Below, one piece after another: positions 9,399 through 18,832 of a stretch of 64,000 nucleotides of DNA (the first letter of the stretch is position 1; every line of letters starts with the position of its first letter). Source of the DNA: Comamonadaceae bacterium UBA2121 (GTDB taxonomy: Bacteria > Pseudomonadota > Gammaproteobacteria > Burkholderiales > Burkholderiaceae_C); assembly GCA_002331385.1 (NCBI GenBank), contig DCYB01000005.1, positions 87,230-151,229 on the forward strand. Reading direction: 5' to 3'. Made by a program: the position numbers and the translations under genes. The notes under the pieces are model-generated. The model was not told the DNA's origin. It was given only the letters and a program-made list of their open reading frames with translations, and ran no database searches.

Positions 9399-11102
9399 AT
9401 GACCACAGCGCCCATGAATGGTGCAGACGCAATGGTACGGATGTTGCAACACAACGGCGTGAAGCATATTTTCGGACTCTGTGGCGATACCAGCCTGCCT
9501 TTCTATGATTCGATGGCCCGCCTCGATCACGGCATGGACCACATCCTCACACGTGACGAGCGCAGCGCCGCCTACATGGCCGACGGCTACGCCCGTGTGA
9601 CCGGCAAGGTCGGCGTGTGCGAAGGCCCAAGCGGCGGCGGCGCCACCTACCTGTTGCCCGGTCTGGTGGAAGCCAACGAGTCGTCGATTCCGGTGCTCGG
9701 CATCACCACCGACGTGTCGGTGGGCGCGCGCGGCAAGTTCCCGCTGACCGAGCTGGACCAGCAGGCGCTGTACCGTCCGCTGACCAAGTGGAACACGACC
9801 ATCGATCGCGTGGACCAGATTCCGCACGCCATGCGCAGCGCCTTCCGCGCAATGACCACGGGCCGTCCCGGCGCGGCACACATCTGCCTGCCCTACGATC
9901 TGCAAAAGCACGAGTTGCCCAATCCGCAGGACGTGTGGGCGCAACCCGGTCACGATCACTACCCGGCCACGCGCAGCGCACCCGATCCAGCGGCCATCGA
10001 CGACGCCGCAGCGCGCATCGTCGCCGCCCGCTCGCCTGTGTTGATCTGCGGCGGCGGCGTGGTGATTTCGGGCGCCAGTGCCGCCCTGAGCACACTCGCC
10101 ACGCGCCTGAATGCGCCGGTCTGCCTCACCGTGAGCGGTCAAGGCAGCCTGGCAGACAACCATCCGCTGAACGCAGGCGTGGTGGGCACCAACGGCGGCG
10201 TGCCTTCCACCCGCGATGTGGTGGCGCAAGCCGATCTGGTGCTGTTCATCGGCTGCCGCGCGGGCTCCACCACCACCGAGCACGGCCAGATGCCGGGCCG
10301 TGGCGTGACCATCTTGCACATCGACGTGGACGCGATGACCATCGGCACCAACTACCGCACCGACGTGGCCATGGTGGGCGACGCCCGACTGGCACTCGAA
10401 GCGCTGGATGCCGCTGTGCAAAAGATCATCGGCCAGCGCCCCGCCAACACCGCAGACGGCCGCGCGCTCGCCGCGCGTGCGCGCTTGGAAAAGCTCGCCT
10501 TCTTCGAGCCGCTGGCGCAGTCGACGGAGCTGCCGATCCGCCCCGAGCGCGTGCTGGCCGCACTGAACAAGCTGCTGCCCAAGCGCGCCATCGCCGTGGC
10601 CGATCCGGGCACGCCTTGCCCCTACTTCTCGGCCTATTTCGATGCGCCGCAGGAAGGCCGTCACTTCATCACCAACCGCGCTCACGGCGCGCTGGGCTAT
10701 TCGCTCTCTGCCGCGTTTGGCGCTGCCGTGGGCCAGCCGGATTCGATGGTCATCTCGGCCATGGGCGACGGCAGCTTCGGCTTCACCTGTGGTGAGCTGG
10801 AAACCGTGGTGCGCCGTGGCGTGCCGCTGAAGATGATCGTGTTCTCCAACTCGGTCTATGGCTGGATCAAGGCCAGCCAGAAGACGGGCTACGGCGAGCG
10901 TTACTACTCGGTCGATTTCAACCGCACCAACCACGCCCGCGTGGCCGAAGCGTTCGGCGTGAAGGCCTGGACCGTGCAGGAGCCCACCGATCTCGAAGCA
11001 GCACTCAAGGCCGCGCTGTCGCACGACGGCCCCGCGCTGGTGGACATCCACTCGCAGCCGCTGCAAGACACCGCCGTGCCGGTGAGCCAGTGGATGGGCT
11101 GA
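9399..11102 (+). CDS. Thiamine diphosphate-dependent enzyme, acetolactate synthase-like
   Basis: The 567-residue protein has the three-domain layout of the ThDP decarboxylase/acetolactate synthase superfamily. The Pyr domain holds the catalytic Glu in TRDERSAAYMADGYAR; the central domain has VLICGGGVVISG; the PP domain has the ThDP motif from MGDGSFGF to FSNSVYG. It probably cleaves or condenses a 2-oxo acid, but the substrate is unclear and it lacks the typical IlvB partner. A TAGGAG ribosome site precedes the ATG. It lies upstream of a Bug receptor and a VOC protein and opposite a GntR regulator, suggesting a catabolic role. Confidence 0.85.
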   Translation: MTTAPMNGADAMVRMLQHNGVKHIFGLCGDTSLPFYDSMARLDHGMDHILTRDERSAAYMADGYARVTGKVGVCEGPSGGGATYLLPGLVEANESSIPVLGITTDVSVGARGKFPLTELDQQALYRPLTKWNTTIDRVDQIPHAMRSAFRAMTTGRPGAAHICLPYDLQKHELPNPQDVWAQPGHDHYPATRSAPDPAAIDDAAARIVAARSPVLICGGGVVISGASAALSTLATRLNAPVCLTVSGQGSLADNHPLNAGVVGTNGGVPSTRDVVAQADLVLFIGCRAGSTTTEHGQMPGRGVTILHIDVDAMTIGTNYRTDVAMVGDARLALEALDAAVQKIIGQRPANTADGRALAARARLEKLAFFEPLAQSTELPIRPERVLAALNKLLPKRAIAVADPGTPCPYFSAYFDAPQEGRHFITNRAHGALGYSLSAAFGAAVGQPDSMVISAMGDGSFGFTCGELETVVRRGVPLKMIVFSNSVYGWIKASQKTGYGERYYSVDFNRTNHARVAEAFGVKAWTVQEPTDLEAALKAALSHDGPALVDIHSQPLQDTAVPVSQWMG

Positions 11103-11120
11103 TATTGCCTCGCCTCATGC

Positions 11121-11149
11121 GCCCTTGTCTGGCACGGGCCAGCAAGGGC
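11121..11149. terminator. Stem-loop after the ThDP enzyme gene
   Basis: GCCCTTG at 11121–11127 pairs with CAAGGGC at 11143–11149, and CTGGC pairs with GCCAG inside. There is no T-run directly after it, so it may be a weak or Rho-assisted terminator or an mRNA stability hairpin between the enzyme gene and the Bug gene. Confidence 0.3.
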
Positions 11150-11313
11150 CGTTCTCGGCGCACGCGCTGCAACGCGGCAAGTGCGCCCTCACCCCTTTTT
11201 TTTCGCCTCGCGGAACACCGCTTTGCGAGCGCGCGAAAGGGCGGGTCAGCGTTGGAATCAGGTGCGTTGTCCTGCAAAATCAAACCAACATCGAACAATT
11301 TCTGGAGATCTGA

Positions 11314-12297
11314 ATGAGTGGACCCGTATTGAATCGCCGCCAGGCCGTCGCACTCGGCGCTGCAGCCGCTGCCAGTGGACTGACCGGAATCGCGCATGCT
11401 GACGAAACGCCCATGCGCCTGCAAGTCACGTTCCCGCCGGGCGGCAGCACGGACATTGCCGCCCGCATCATCCAGCCGCGTCTGTCGGAGCTGGCCGCGC
11501 GCCCGGTGATCGTGGAAAACCGCCCCGGTGCAGCCAGCCAGATCGCAACGCAATACGTGGCCAAGTCCACGCCCGATGGCAACACCCTGCTGGTGAGCTT
11601 CGACACGCACGCCATCAACCCCATCGCCAAATCGCGTCTGCCGTATGACACCTTCAAGGACTTTGTCGGCGTCACGCTTGCCGTGCGCTTTCCGCTGGTC
11701 ATCGGCGCCAATCCGCAGGCGGTGCAGGGCAAGGATCTGCGCGATTTCCTGAAGGAAGCCAAGGCCAACCCGGGCAAGTTCAGCTACGCCTCCACGGGCC
11801 TCGGCTCCATGAACCATCTGGTGATGGAAGACATCAAGCGTCGCTCCAACACCTTTGTGCTCCATGTGCCGTTCGGCGGCGGCGGCCCCGCCGTGCAGGC
11901 CGTGCTGGGCAACGTCGCCACGCTCACGCTGCTGAGCTACGCCGCGCTGCGCGGCCAGATCACGGCAGGCAAGATCAAGCCGCTGGCGGTGACCGGCGCC
12001 AAGCGCCTGCCCGAACTGCCGGACGTGCCGACAGTTGCCGAATGCGGTTTCCCCGGCTTCGAGGCGTACTCGTGGATCGGCATCTTTGCCCCATCGGCCA
12101 CACCTGCGGCCACCGTGCAGCGCCTGACGCGCGAGTTCCAGGGCACGCTGCAGACGCCCGAAATCCGCAGCAAGCTGGTGCAGTCCGGCTTCGAAGTCGT
12201 GGGCAGCGATGGCCCCGCGCTGGACAAGCACACGCATCAGGAATATGAGCGCTGGCTCAAGTTCGTGAAGGAAACCGGCCTCAAGCTGGAAGACTGA
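11314..12297 (+). CDS. Bug (TctC) family tripartite tricarboxylate transporter receptor
   Basis: A 327-residue periplasmic solute receptor of the Bug family, expanded in Burkholderiales. The N-terminus NRRQAVALGAAAAASGLTG looks like a twin-arginine signal ending at AHA. The mature protein shows the family landmarks VTFPPGGSTDIAARI, VENRPGAASQIA and PFGGGGPAVQAVLG. No TctA/TctB membrane genes are adjacent, so it is an orphan receptor. Position after the ThDP enzyme suggests it binds that pathway's carboxylate substrate; this is inference. Confidence 0.92.
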   Translation: MSGPVLNRRQAVALGAAAAASGLTGIAHADETPMRLQVTFPPGGSTDIAARIIQPRLSELAARPVIVENRPGAASQIATQYVAKSTPDGNTLLVSFDTHAINPIAKSRLPYDTFKDFVGVTLAVRFPLVIGANPQAVQGKDLRDFLKEAKANPGKFSYASTGLGSMNHLVMEDIKRRSNTFVLHVPFGGGGPAVQAVLGNVATLTLLSYAALRGQITAGKIKPLAVTGAKRLPELPDVPTVAECGFPGFEAYSWIGIFAPSATPAATVQRLTREFQGTLQTPEIRSKLVQSGFEVVGSDGPALDKHTHQEYERWLKFVKETGLKLED

Positions 12298-12310
12298 GAC
12301 ACTGCCGCGC

Positions 12311-13111
12311 ATGACCCCTTCGCATTCACTCGACCACGTCGTCATCGCCGTCCACGATCTGGCGCGCTCCATCGCGCAATACCGCGCACTCGGCTTCACC
12401 GTGCATCCGGGCGGGGACCATCAGGGGCGCAGTTCGCACAATGCGCTGATCGTGCTCGCCGATGGCTCCTATCTGGAACTCAAGGCCTGGCGCTCGCCCG
12501 CTCCCGAGGAGCGCTGGTGGAGCACACTGGACGCGAGCGGCGAGGGACTGGTGGATTTTGCGTTGGTGTCCCAAGCGCCGCAAGAAGAGCTCGCGGCCGC
12601 CCGGGCACGCGGCCTGCACACGCTGCGCGGCCCGGTGCCGGGCGAACGCATGCGCCCGGATGGCCAGCATGTGCGCTGGACTACGGCGCGCCACGACACG
12701 TCCGACGTGCCCTTCCTGTGCGGTGACATCACCCCGCGCAATCTGCGCGTGCCCGATGCGCCGGAGCTGCTACGGCATGCCAATGGCGCCACCGGTGTGG
12801 CCGCGATCACCGTGGACGTGCGCGATCTCGAGGCGACGCTGGCGCGCTGGCAGGCACTGCTCGGCCCCGCGTTCACGCCGCCCGCCATCGAGCACGATGA
12901 CGCTCTCGGCGCCCATCGTGTGCGCATTCCGCTGCGTGGATTCGACGTGGTGCTGCAGGCCCCAAGCCGCGCTGACAGCCCCGTCGCGCAACGCGTGGCA
13001 CAGCGCGGAGAAGGCCCCTGCGAAGTGCGCTTGCGCGGCGTGTCCGCGCCGCTTGCCAGTCCGGCTGTGGAGCACGGCTTCGTGCCGGATGGAGCGCTAC
13101 GCACGCAGTGA
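12311..13111 (+). CDS. VOC / glyoxalase-like domain protein
   Basis: The 266-residue protein opens SLDHVVIAVHDLARSIAQYRALGF, typical of vicinal-oxygen-chelate (glyoxalase_3-like) proteins, and has a second, weaker repeat around AAITVDVRDLEATLARWQALLG. His in DHVV and Glu in YLELKAW are likely metal-ligand positions. It starts 13 bases after the Bug gene stop, so it is probably co-transcribed. Reaction and substrate are unknown. Confidence 0.75.
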   Translation: MTPSHSLDHVVIAVHDLARSIAQYRALGFTVHPGGDHQGRSSHNALIVLADGSYLELKAWRSPAPEERWWSTLDASGEGLVDFALVSQAPQEELAAARARGLHTLRGPVPGERMRPDGQHVRWTTARHDTSDVPFLCGDITPRNLRVPDAPELLRHANGATGVAAITVDVRDLEATLARWQALLGPAFTPPAIEHDDALGAHRVRIPLRGFDVVLQAPSRADSPVAQRVAQRGEGPCEVRLRGVSAPLASPAVEHGFVPDGALRTQ

Positions 13112-13226
13112 TCGGCAACGCCCCTGCCGGGCGCATCGTGAGGCGTTGTGACTTATAGTCGATCACCAACGGTCTGCTCCCCCGCGTGGTGGCAGCCATC
13201 ACAACACTTCAGCGAGACAAGCCATC

Positions 13227-13841
13227 ATGAGCACGCCCCTCACCCTGTACTACACCCCTGGCACGTGCGCCCAGGCCGTGCGCATTGCGCTGGAAGAAAC
13301 AGGCGTTCCCTACCAACTGGAGCGCGTGGATTTTTCTGCGCAGCAGCAGCGGTCACCCGAATACCTTGCCATCAACCCCAAGGGCCGCGTGCCGGCGCTG
13401 GTGACCGAGCAAGGCACCCTGACCGAAGCCGCCGCCCTGCTGGCGTACATTGCGCAGCGTTTTCCTGAAGCGCGGCTCGCACCGACCGACCTCTTCGGCT
13501 TTGCGCGCATGCAGGAGTTCAACATCTACCTGGCCTCCACCGTGCACATCAACCATGCGCACCGCCCGCGCGCCGCGCGCTGGGCCGACGAGCCGCAAGC
13601 GCAGGCGGCCATGCAGCGCAAGGTGCCGGGCAACATGACCGACAACTTCCGCTACATCGAAGACAACTACCTCAAGGGCCCGTGGGTCCTGGGTGAGCAG
13701 TACAGCGTGTGCGACGGATATCTCTTCACCGTCGCGGGCTGGCTCAAGAGCGATGGCGTGGACATCGCCCAATTCCCCAAGGTGCATGATCATTTCAAAC
13801 GCATGAGCGAACGCCCCGCCGTGCAAAAGGCGCTGTCCTGA
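13227..13841 (+). CDS. Glutathione S-transferase
   Basis: A 204-residue GST-fold protein. The N-terminal thioredoxin-like domain has LTLYYTPGTCAQAVRIALEE, with a Cys/Ser-type active-site region as in beta-class GSTs, and NPKGRVPALVTEQGTLTEAAALL, the glutathione-binding cis-Pro and SNAIL-like region. The C-terminal domain is all-helical. It is likely a cytoplasmic detoxification enzyme. A GAGACAAG leader precedes the ATG; it is not obviously part of an operon. Confidence 0.88.
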   Translation: MSTPLTLYYTPGTCAQAVRIALEETGVPYQLERVDFSAQQQRSPEYLAINPKGRVPALVTEQGTLTEAAALLAYIAQRFPEARLAPTDLFGFARMQEFNIYLASTVHINHAHRPRAARWADEPQAQAAMQRKVPGNMTDNFRYIEDNYLKGPWVLGEQYSVCDGYLFTVAGWLKSDGVDIAQFPKVHDHFKRMSERPAVQKALS

Positions 13842-13906
13842 CGCCTGCGCCGTCCCGGCGCTGCGGCCAGGCCAGGCGTTCAGGCACATCGTTTTCACAC
13901 ACACAA

Positions 13907-13935
13907 TAAAAAACCGGCGCCTTGCGGCGCCGGTT
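13907..13935 (-). terminator. Rho-independent terminator of the cytochrome c peroxidase gene
   Basis: A perfect 10-bp stem (AACCGGCGCC at 13912–13921 with GGCGCCGGTT at 13926–13935, loop TTGC) is followed on the minus strand by a T-run (the A-run just before 13912). It lies about 50 bases past the stop of the minus-strand di-haem peroxidase and may also limit read-through from the plus-strand GST gene. Confidence 0.85.
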
Positions 13936-13982
13936 CTGCGTATCACCTCTGCCCTACGTTTGCACCGGGCAGTCCGAATTTA

Positions 13983-15008
13983 TCACTCAAATGGCTGTGG
14001 GCGCTTAGTTTTGTCGCTAGAAGGCGGCAAGATCGGCAAAGTAATTTGTGGCTGGTCCCCTGTGAGGGTCTTCAGGAAGGCCACAATGTCCTTGTTTTCC
14101 GAAGGGGTAAAGGTCTTGCCCAACTGGATGCGGCCCATCGTATCCACCGCTTGCGACAGCGTATCGGCAGCGCCGTCGTGGAAGTAGGGATAGGTGAGTT
14201 CCACGTTGCGCAGCGTCGGCACCTTGAAGCTGAAGCGCTCGGCATCATTGCCCGTCACCGCGAAGCGGCCTTCCGCCGGGTTGTCCGTCTTGTATGCCTC
14301 GATCAAGCCCATCTTCTGGAACGAGTTACCGCCCAGGTTCGGGCCGTTGTGGCAGGCCACGCAGCCCGAGTTCTTGAACAACTGGTAGCCACGCAGCTCT
14401 TGCGCGTTGATCGCCTGCTTGTCGCCCTTGAGCCATTTGTCAAAGCGCGAATTAGGCGTGACCAGCGTTTCTTCAAACGCGGCGATGGCGGAAGTGACTT
14501 CGTCGATGCTCAGCTTCTCGGTGCCGAACACCTGCTTGAAATCGGCCACGTACTGCGGGATCGAGCGCAACATGTCGACCGCCAGATCGTGCGTGAATGC
14601 CATTTCGCCCGGATTGGCGATGGGGCCGCCCGCCTGTTCGCGCAGGTCCTTGGCGCGACCATCCCAGAACTGCGCCAGGTTGAGGCTGGAATTCAGCACC
14701 GTGGGCGAGTTGATCGGGCCCTTCTGCCACTTGTCACCAATCGACGTCTTCAGATTGTCGGCACCGCCAGTGCTCAGATTGTGGCAGGAGTTGCATGAAA
14801 TGAAGCCCGAGCGCGAGAGTCGCGGATCAAACCACAGCTTCTTGCCCAGTTCCACCTTGGCCGGATTGGTGATCTTGGCGGGCTCGATGGGCTGTACGGG
14901 CTCCTGATTCTGGGCGCGCACGGCACCGCTGGCGACCATGGCGGCCGTGGCGACCGCGCCGAGCGCGTAGCTGAGAAGTCCACGGGGAGACGATTGGGTT
15001 TGTTTCAT
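13983..15008 (-). CDS. Di-haem cytochrome c peroxidase (MauG/CcpA family)
   Basis: The 341-residue secreted protein has an N-terminal signal peptide (hydrophobic stretch GLLSYALGAVATAAMVASGAV) and two CxxCH haem sites, CNSCH and CVACH, in the standard two-domain order. Family members reduce hydrogen peroxide to water in the periplasm with electrons from cytochrome c. Length fits the bacterial CCP family. It stands alone with its own terminator. Confidence 0.93.
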   Translation of the reverse strand: MKQTQSSPRGLLSYALGAVATAAMVASGAVRAQNQEPVQPIEPAKITNPAKVELGKKLWFDPRLSRSGFISCNSCHNLSTGGADNLKTSIGDKWQKGPINSPTVLNSSLNLAQFWDGRAKDLREQAGGPIANPGEMAFTHDLAVDMLRSIPQYVADFKQVFGTEKLSIDEVTSAIAAFEETLVTPNSRFDKWLKGDKQAINAQELRGYQLFKNSGCVACHNGPNLGGNSFQKMGLIEAYKTDNPAEGRFAVTGNDAERFSFKVPTLRNVELTYPYFHDGAADTLSQAVDTMGRIQLGKTFTPSENKDIVAFLKTLTGDQPQITLPILPPSSDKTKRPQPFE

Positions 15009-15245
15009 AGAGCACTCCGTTTATTGCTTTTTGAGAATTCCTGAGCGCATGACTAGGGTTTCCACCCTTGCATCAGCCATGCGCTGGTATTAGGACTCTG
15101 TAAAGCTATTTTTCCGAAGACTCTGATCCTCACTATTGACTCAGCGCAAGCGACTTTTATATCTGTGTGAAATTCGGTGAGCAGTCGCTTTGATTCACAA
15201 ATATCAAGAGGTGGCCGCACAAAGCATGCACTCACCCATAAGCGC

Positions 15246-16340
15246 TTAATTCGCGACGACAGTCACCCGAGGCGCGACGGCGCACATCAACTCATAGCCG
15301 ATGGTGCCCGCGGCCTGCGCCACCTCATCGATGGGCAGCAGCGCGCCGCTGGAAGCCTTGCCCCACAGCGTCACTTCAGCGCCCATGCCCGCCCCTGCCA
15401 CCGGTGTCAGGTCGACGGCGAGCATGTCCATGCTCACGCGCCCCACAAGGCGCGTGCGCACGCCGTTGACGAGCACCGGCGTGCCGGTGCCGCAGTGGCG
15501 CGGGTAGCCATCCGCATAGCCGCAGGAAACCACACCGATCGTCATGGGCGCGTCCGCTGTAAAGAGCGAGCCATAACCAACGGTGTCGCCAGGCTGGAGG
15601 TGCTGCGTGGCGATGACGCGGGCCGTCAGCGTCATCGTGGGCTGGATTTCCCATTGGTCGATGCCGTGCTGCGGGAAGTCGGGCGAACTGCCGTACAGGA
15701 CGATGCCCGCGCGCACCCAGTCGCAGCGCACGTCGGCATCGTTGCCGCGCAGCAAGGTCGCCGCACTGTTGCTGATGGTGCGCTCGCCGGGAAGGTCTTC
15801 CGTAGTTTTGAGAAAGATCTGAAGTTGGTGGCCGATGCCGCGCGGACCATCGGCGTCACTGAAGTGGGTGATGAAGCCGATTTCGTCGACCTGCGGCAGC
15901 GCATTGAGCCGCGCCCACGCGGAGCGAAAGCGCTCTGACGTGAAGCCGAGCCGGTTCATGCCCGAGTTCATCTTGAGGAAGACGCGGTGCGGAACCTGCG
16001 TCTTGTGTGCGGCCAGCCAGTCGATCTGTTCGTCGCAATGCACGGCATGCCACAGGCCAAGGCGCGAGCACAACTCCAGATCGCGGGGCTCGAAGACGCC
16101 CTCCAGCAGCAGGATGGGGCCGCGCCAGCCCAGCTCACGCACGCGCTGTGCCTCGGCCAGATCGAGCAGCGCAAAGCCGTCTGCGGCGCGCAGTGCATCG
16201 AACACGCGCTCGATGCCATGTCCATACGCATTCGCCTTGACGACGGCCCACACTTTGGCGTCTTGCGCCGCCTGACGCGCACGCGCCAGGTTGTGCTGCA
16301 CTGCAGCAGTATGGATTGTTGCTACTATGGGACGGGGCAT
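15246..16340 (-). CDS. alr: Alanine racemase
   Basis: The 364-residue protein is a fold-type III PLP enzyme that interconverts L- and D-alanine for peptidoglycan. The PLP lysine is in AVVKANAYGHG near the N-terminus, the catalytic Tyr region is VGYGSLFTADAPM, and CGYADGYPRHCG and GRVSMDMLAVDL are family landmarks. Whether it is the biosynthetic (alr) or catabolic (dadX) copy cannot be decided; no dadA dehydrogenase is adjacent. Confidence 0.93.
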   Translation of the reverse strand: MPRPIVATIHTAAVQHNLARARQAAQDAKVWAVVKANAYGHGIERVFDALRAADGFALLDLAEAQRVRELGWRGPILLLEGVFEPRDLELCSRLGLWHAVHCDEQIDWLAAHKTQVPHRVFLKMNSGMNRLGFTSERFRSAWARLNALPQVDEIGFITHFSDADGPRGIGHQLQIFLKTTEDLPGERTISNSAATLLRGNDADVRCDWVRAGIVLYGSSPDFPQHGIDQWEIQPTMTLTARVIATQHLQPGDTVGYGSLFTADAPMTIGVVSCGYADGYPRHCGTGTPVLVNGVRTRLVGRVSMDMLAVDLTPVAGAGMGAEVTLWGKASSGALLPIDEVAQAAGTIGYELMCAVAPRVTVVAN

Positions 16341-16631
16341 GACGGTGTTTCTACGGAGCCAAAGGTGGTCATTCTGTCATCGCTAGACTTGATGTGCGTG
16401 ATATAACCGCCCGTCACACAGCATAGAGTTTGGATATTTTTGTGTGCATCAGTTGTACTGATAATCCGAACCGGGGCCCGCTTCACGATTTTCGAAACAT
16501 GAGTTTGACTCGATACAGCCTACGCACGCGCGCTCTCGCGCCAGTGCTCAGCCGCCCCGCACAGATGCATCTGCCCGAGCTGCAACTCCGCGCCACCATG
16601 AAATTCACTGAGTGAGTCGGCCCAGCAGACC
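16341..16631. other. Intergenic region, no gene supported
   Basis: This stretch between the divergent alr and lplT genes must hold both promoters. A 61-codon open frame (16430–16615) lacks a convincing ribosome site or recognisable product and is not called. I see no strong hairpin or repeat here. Confidence 0.5.
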
Positions 16632-17912
16632 ATGAAGCGCGGTTTCTATACCATCATGTCGGCGCAGTTTTTCAGCTCGCTGGCCGACAATGCCCTGTTC
16701 GTCGCCGCGGTGGAACTGCTGCGCACGAGCGGCGCTGCCGAATGGCAGCGTGCCGCGCTGGTGCCGATGTTTGCGCTGTTCTATGTAGTGCTCGCACCCT
16801 TCGTGGGCGCATTTGCCGACTCCATGCCCAAGGGCAAGGTGATGTTCATCAGCAATGCGATCAAGGTGGTCGGCTGTCTGATGATGCTCTTCGGCCATCA
16901 CCCGCTGCTGGCCTACGCCGTGGTGGGACTGGGCGCAGCGGCCTACTCGCCGGCCAAATACGGCATCCTCACCGAACTGCTGCCCCCCTCGCAACTGGTG
17001 CGTGCGAACGGCTGGATCGAAGGCCTGACGATTGGCTCCATCATTCTGGGCGTGCTGCTCGGCGGACAACTGGTGGGGCCGCAGCTCTCGGGCATCTTGC
17101 TGAGCTTTGACATGCCGGTGTTCGATCTGGGCATCGACCTGGCCGCCGAGGCCGCCATCCTCTCGCTCGTGCCGGTGTACGCGCTGGCCGCCTGGTTCAA
17201 TCTGAAGATTCCGCGCACCAGCGTGGAGTTGCGCCCCATGCCGCGCAATCCGATGGAGCTGCTGCCTGATTTCTGGAGCTGTAACAGCCGCCTCTGGCAG
17301 GACAAGCTGGGCCAGATCTCGCTGTCCACCACCACGCTGTTCTGGGGCGTGTCCGGCAACCTGCGCTACATCGTGCTGGCATGGAGCGCTGCCGCCCTTG
17401 GCTACAGCACCACGCAGGCCTCAGCGCTGGTGGGTGTGGTGGCGATCGGTACGGCCGCGGGCGCGGTGCTGGCGTCGGTGCGCATGCGGCTCGATGTGGC
17501 GACCAAGGTGATTCCGCTCGGCATTGCCATGGGGTTGCTGGTGATCCTCATGAACGTCATCGACCGGCTGTGGCTGGCGATTCCCTTCCTCATCGTGCTG
17601 GGCGGGCTCGGCGGTTTCCTCGTGGTGCCGATGAATGCGCTGCTGCAGCACCGCGGCGCGAACCTGATGGGTTCGGGCCGCTCCATTGCCGTGCAGAACT
17701 TCAATGAACAGGCCTGCATCCTGGCGCTGGGCGCGTTCTACAGCCTGTCCACCAAGTTCGGCCTGTCCGCATTCGGTGCGATCACGGTGTTCGGCATCGT
17801 CGTGGCGGGAACGATGTGGGCCATTGGCCTGTGGCACAAGCGCAATTGCCGCACGCATCCTGAAGAAGTCAACCGCCTGCTGGACATCGCGCGGCGCGAC
17901 GACTGCCACTAG
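16632..17912 (+). CDS. lplT: Lysophospholipid transporter LplT
   Basis: A 426-residue MFS protein with about twelve membrane segments. The start MKRGFYTIMSAQFFSSLADNALF and segments AAYSPAKYGILTELLPP and LVRANGWIEGLTI match LplT, which flips lysophospholipids across the inner membrane for re-acylation. Unlike in enterobacteria there is no aas acyltransferase gene next to it. The following exporter gene starts on its last base. Confidence 0.9.
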   Translation: MKRGFYTIMSAQFFSSLADNALFVAAVELLRTSGAAEWQRAALVPMFALFYVVLAPFVGAFADSMPKGKVMFISNAIKVVGCLMMLFGHHPLLAYAVVGLGAAAYSPAKYGILTELLPPSQLVRANGWIEGLTIGSIILGVLLGGQLVGPQLSGILLSFDMPVFDLGIDLAAEAAILSLVPVYALAAWFNLKIPRTSVELRPMPRNPMELLPDFWSCNSRLWQDKLGQISLSTTTLFWGVSGNLRYIVLAWSAAALGYSTTQASALVGVVAIGTAAGAVLASVRMRLDVATKVIPLGIAMGLLVILMNVIDRLWLAIPFLIVLGGLGGFLVVPMNALLQHRGANLMGSGRSIAVQNFNEQACILALGAFYSLSTKFGLSAFGAITVFGIVVAGTMWAIGLWHKRNCRTHPEEVNRLLDIARRDDCH

Positions 17913-18832
17913 TGCCGGTCCTCGCACTGCTTTTCAACGCGCTGATCTGGGGGCTCACCTGGTGGCCGTTCCGGCAGATGAATGCCGCTGGCCTGCATCC
18001 GTTGTGGGCCACGGCGGTGATGTATGTGATGGTGCTGGCCGCGCTGCTGTTGTTCCGGCCCGGCATCCTGCGGCAGATTCGTGACAACCCCGGCCTCTGG
18101 CTGCTGGCGCTCAGCTCCGGGCTGAACAACATCGCCTTCAACTGGTCCATCACCATCGGCGACGTGGTGCGGGTGATCCTGCTGTTCTATCTCATGCCGG
18201 CATGGGCCATTGTGCTGGCGTGGCTGATTCTGGGCGAGCGCCCTTCGCGCAATGCTCTTGCGCGGCTGGCGGTGGCATTCTGCGGCGTGCTGCTGGTGAT
18301 CTGGCCGGGCGATGGCGGCCTTCCTCGGCTGCTGTCCGCACTCACGCTCGCGGACTGGCTGGCGCTGTTTGGCGGCTTCATGTTTGCGTTCACCAACGTC
18401 ACGCTCCGGCGCATGCACGCCATTCCCGGGCAGGCGCGCATGTTCGTGATGTTTGGCGGCTGCATGGTCACTGCCGTCGTCGCGGCGCTCATCGGCGGCC
18501 AGCTCGGCCTGGTGCCGCCGCTGCCCGCGCCTGAAGCGCGCTGGATGGTGATCGCTGTGGTACTTGCGCTGCTGCTGTTCATCGGCAATTGGGCACTGCA
18601 ATATGGCGCGTCGCGGCTGGCAGCTTCGGTCACGGCGGTGGTCATGTTGAGCGAAGTGGCGTTTGCCAGCGTATCCTCGGTGCTGCTGGGCGCCTCGCAA
18701 CTCGATGCGCGCAGTCTGGCGGGCGGCCTGCTGATCCTTCTGGCAGCCGCATGGCCGCGCCGACGCATTCCGCCTGCGCCAGCGCAGCCAAGCCCGCCCC
18801 GATCAGGCGAACACACAGGCAGCACACCATGA
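17912..18832 (+). CDS. DMT-superfamily (EamA) transporter
   Basis: The 306-residue protein has about ten hydrophobic segments in two EamA repeats (NALIWGLTWWPFRQM in the first, LALFGGFMFAFTNVTLRR in the second). It is probably an inner-membrane metabolite exporter of unknown substrate. The start is GTG overlapping the last base of the lplT stop, which implies translational coupling. The C-terminal tail is Pro-rich and polar. Confidence 0.85.
   Translation: MPVLALLFNALIWGLTWWPFRQMNAAGLHPLWATAVMYVMVLAALLLFRPGILRQIRDNPGLWLLALSSGLNNIAFNWSITIGDVVRVILLFYLMPAWAIVLAWLILGERPSRNALARLAVAFCGVLLVIWPGDGGLPRLLSALTLADWLALFGGFMFAFTNVTLRRMHAIPGQARMFVMFGGCMVTAVVAALIGGQLGLVPPLPAPEARWMVIAVVLALLLFIGNWALQYGASRLAASVTAVVMLSEVAFASVSSVLLGASQLDARSLAGGLLILLAAAWPRRRIPPAPAQPSPPRSGEHTGSTP

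Noticed and set aside
9372..11066. Long minus-strand open frame of 564 codons opposite the ThDP enzyme
   Set aside because: Low-complexity His/Arg/Ala-rich translation without any family motif, fully antisense to a clear enzyme gene; a high-GC shadow.
15190..15207. TTGAT-N8-ATCAA as a possible FNR/Anr site upstream of the di-haem peroxidase
   Set aside because: FNR-type sites need a four-base spacer; eight bases put the half-sites out of register.
16430..16615. 61-codon open frame before lplT
   Set aside because: No ribosome site, no known domain, and it occupies the expected promoter region.
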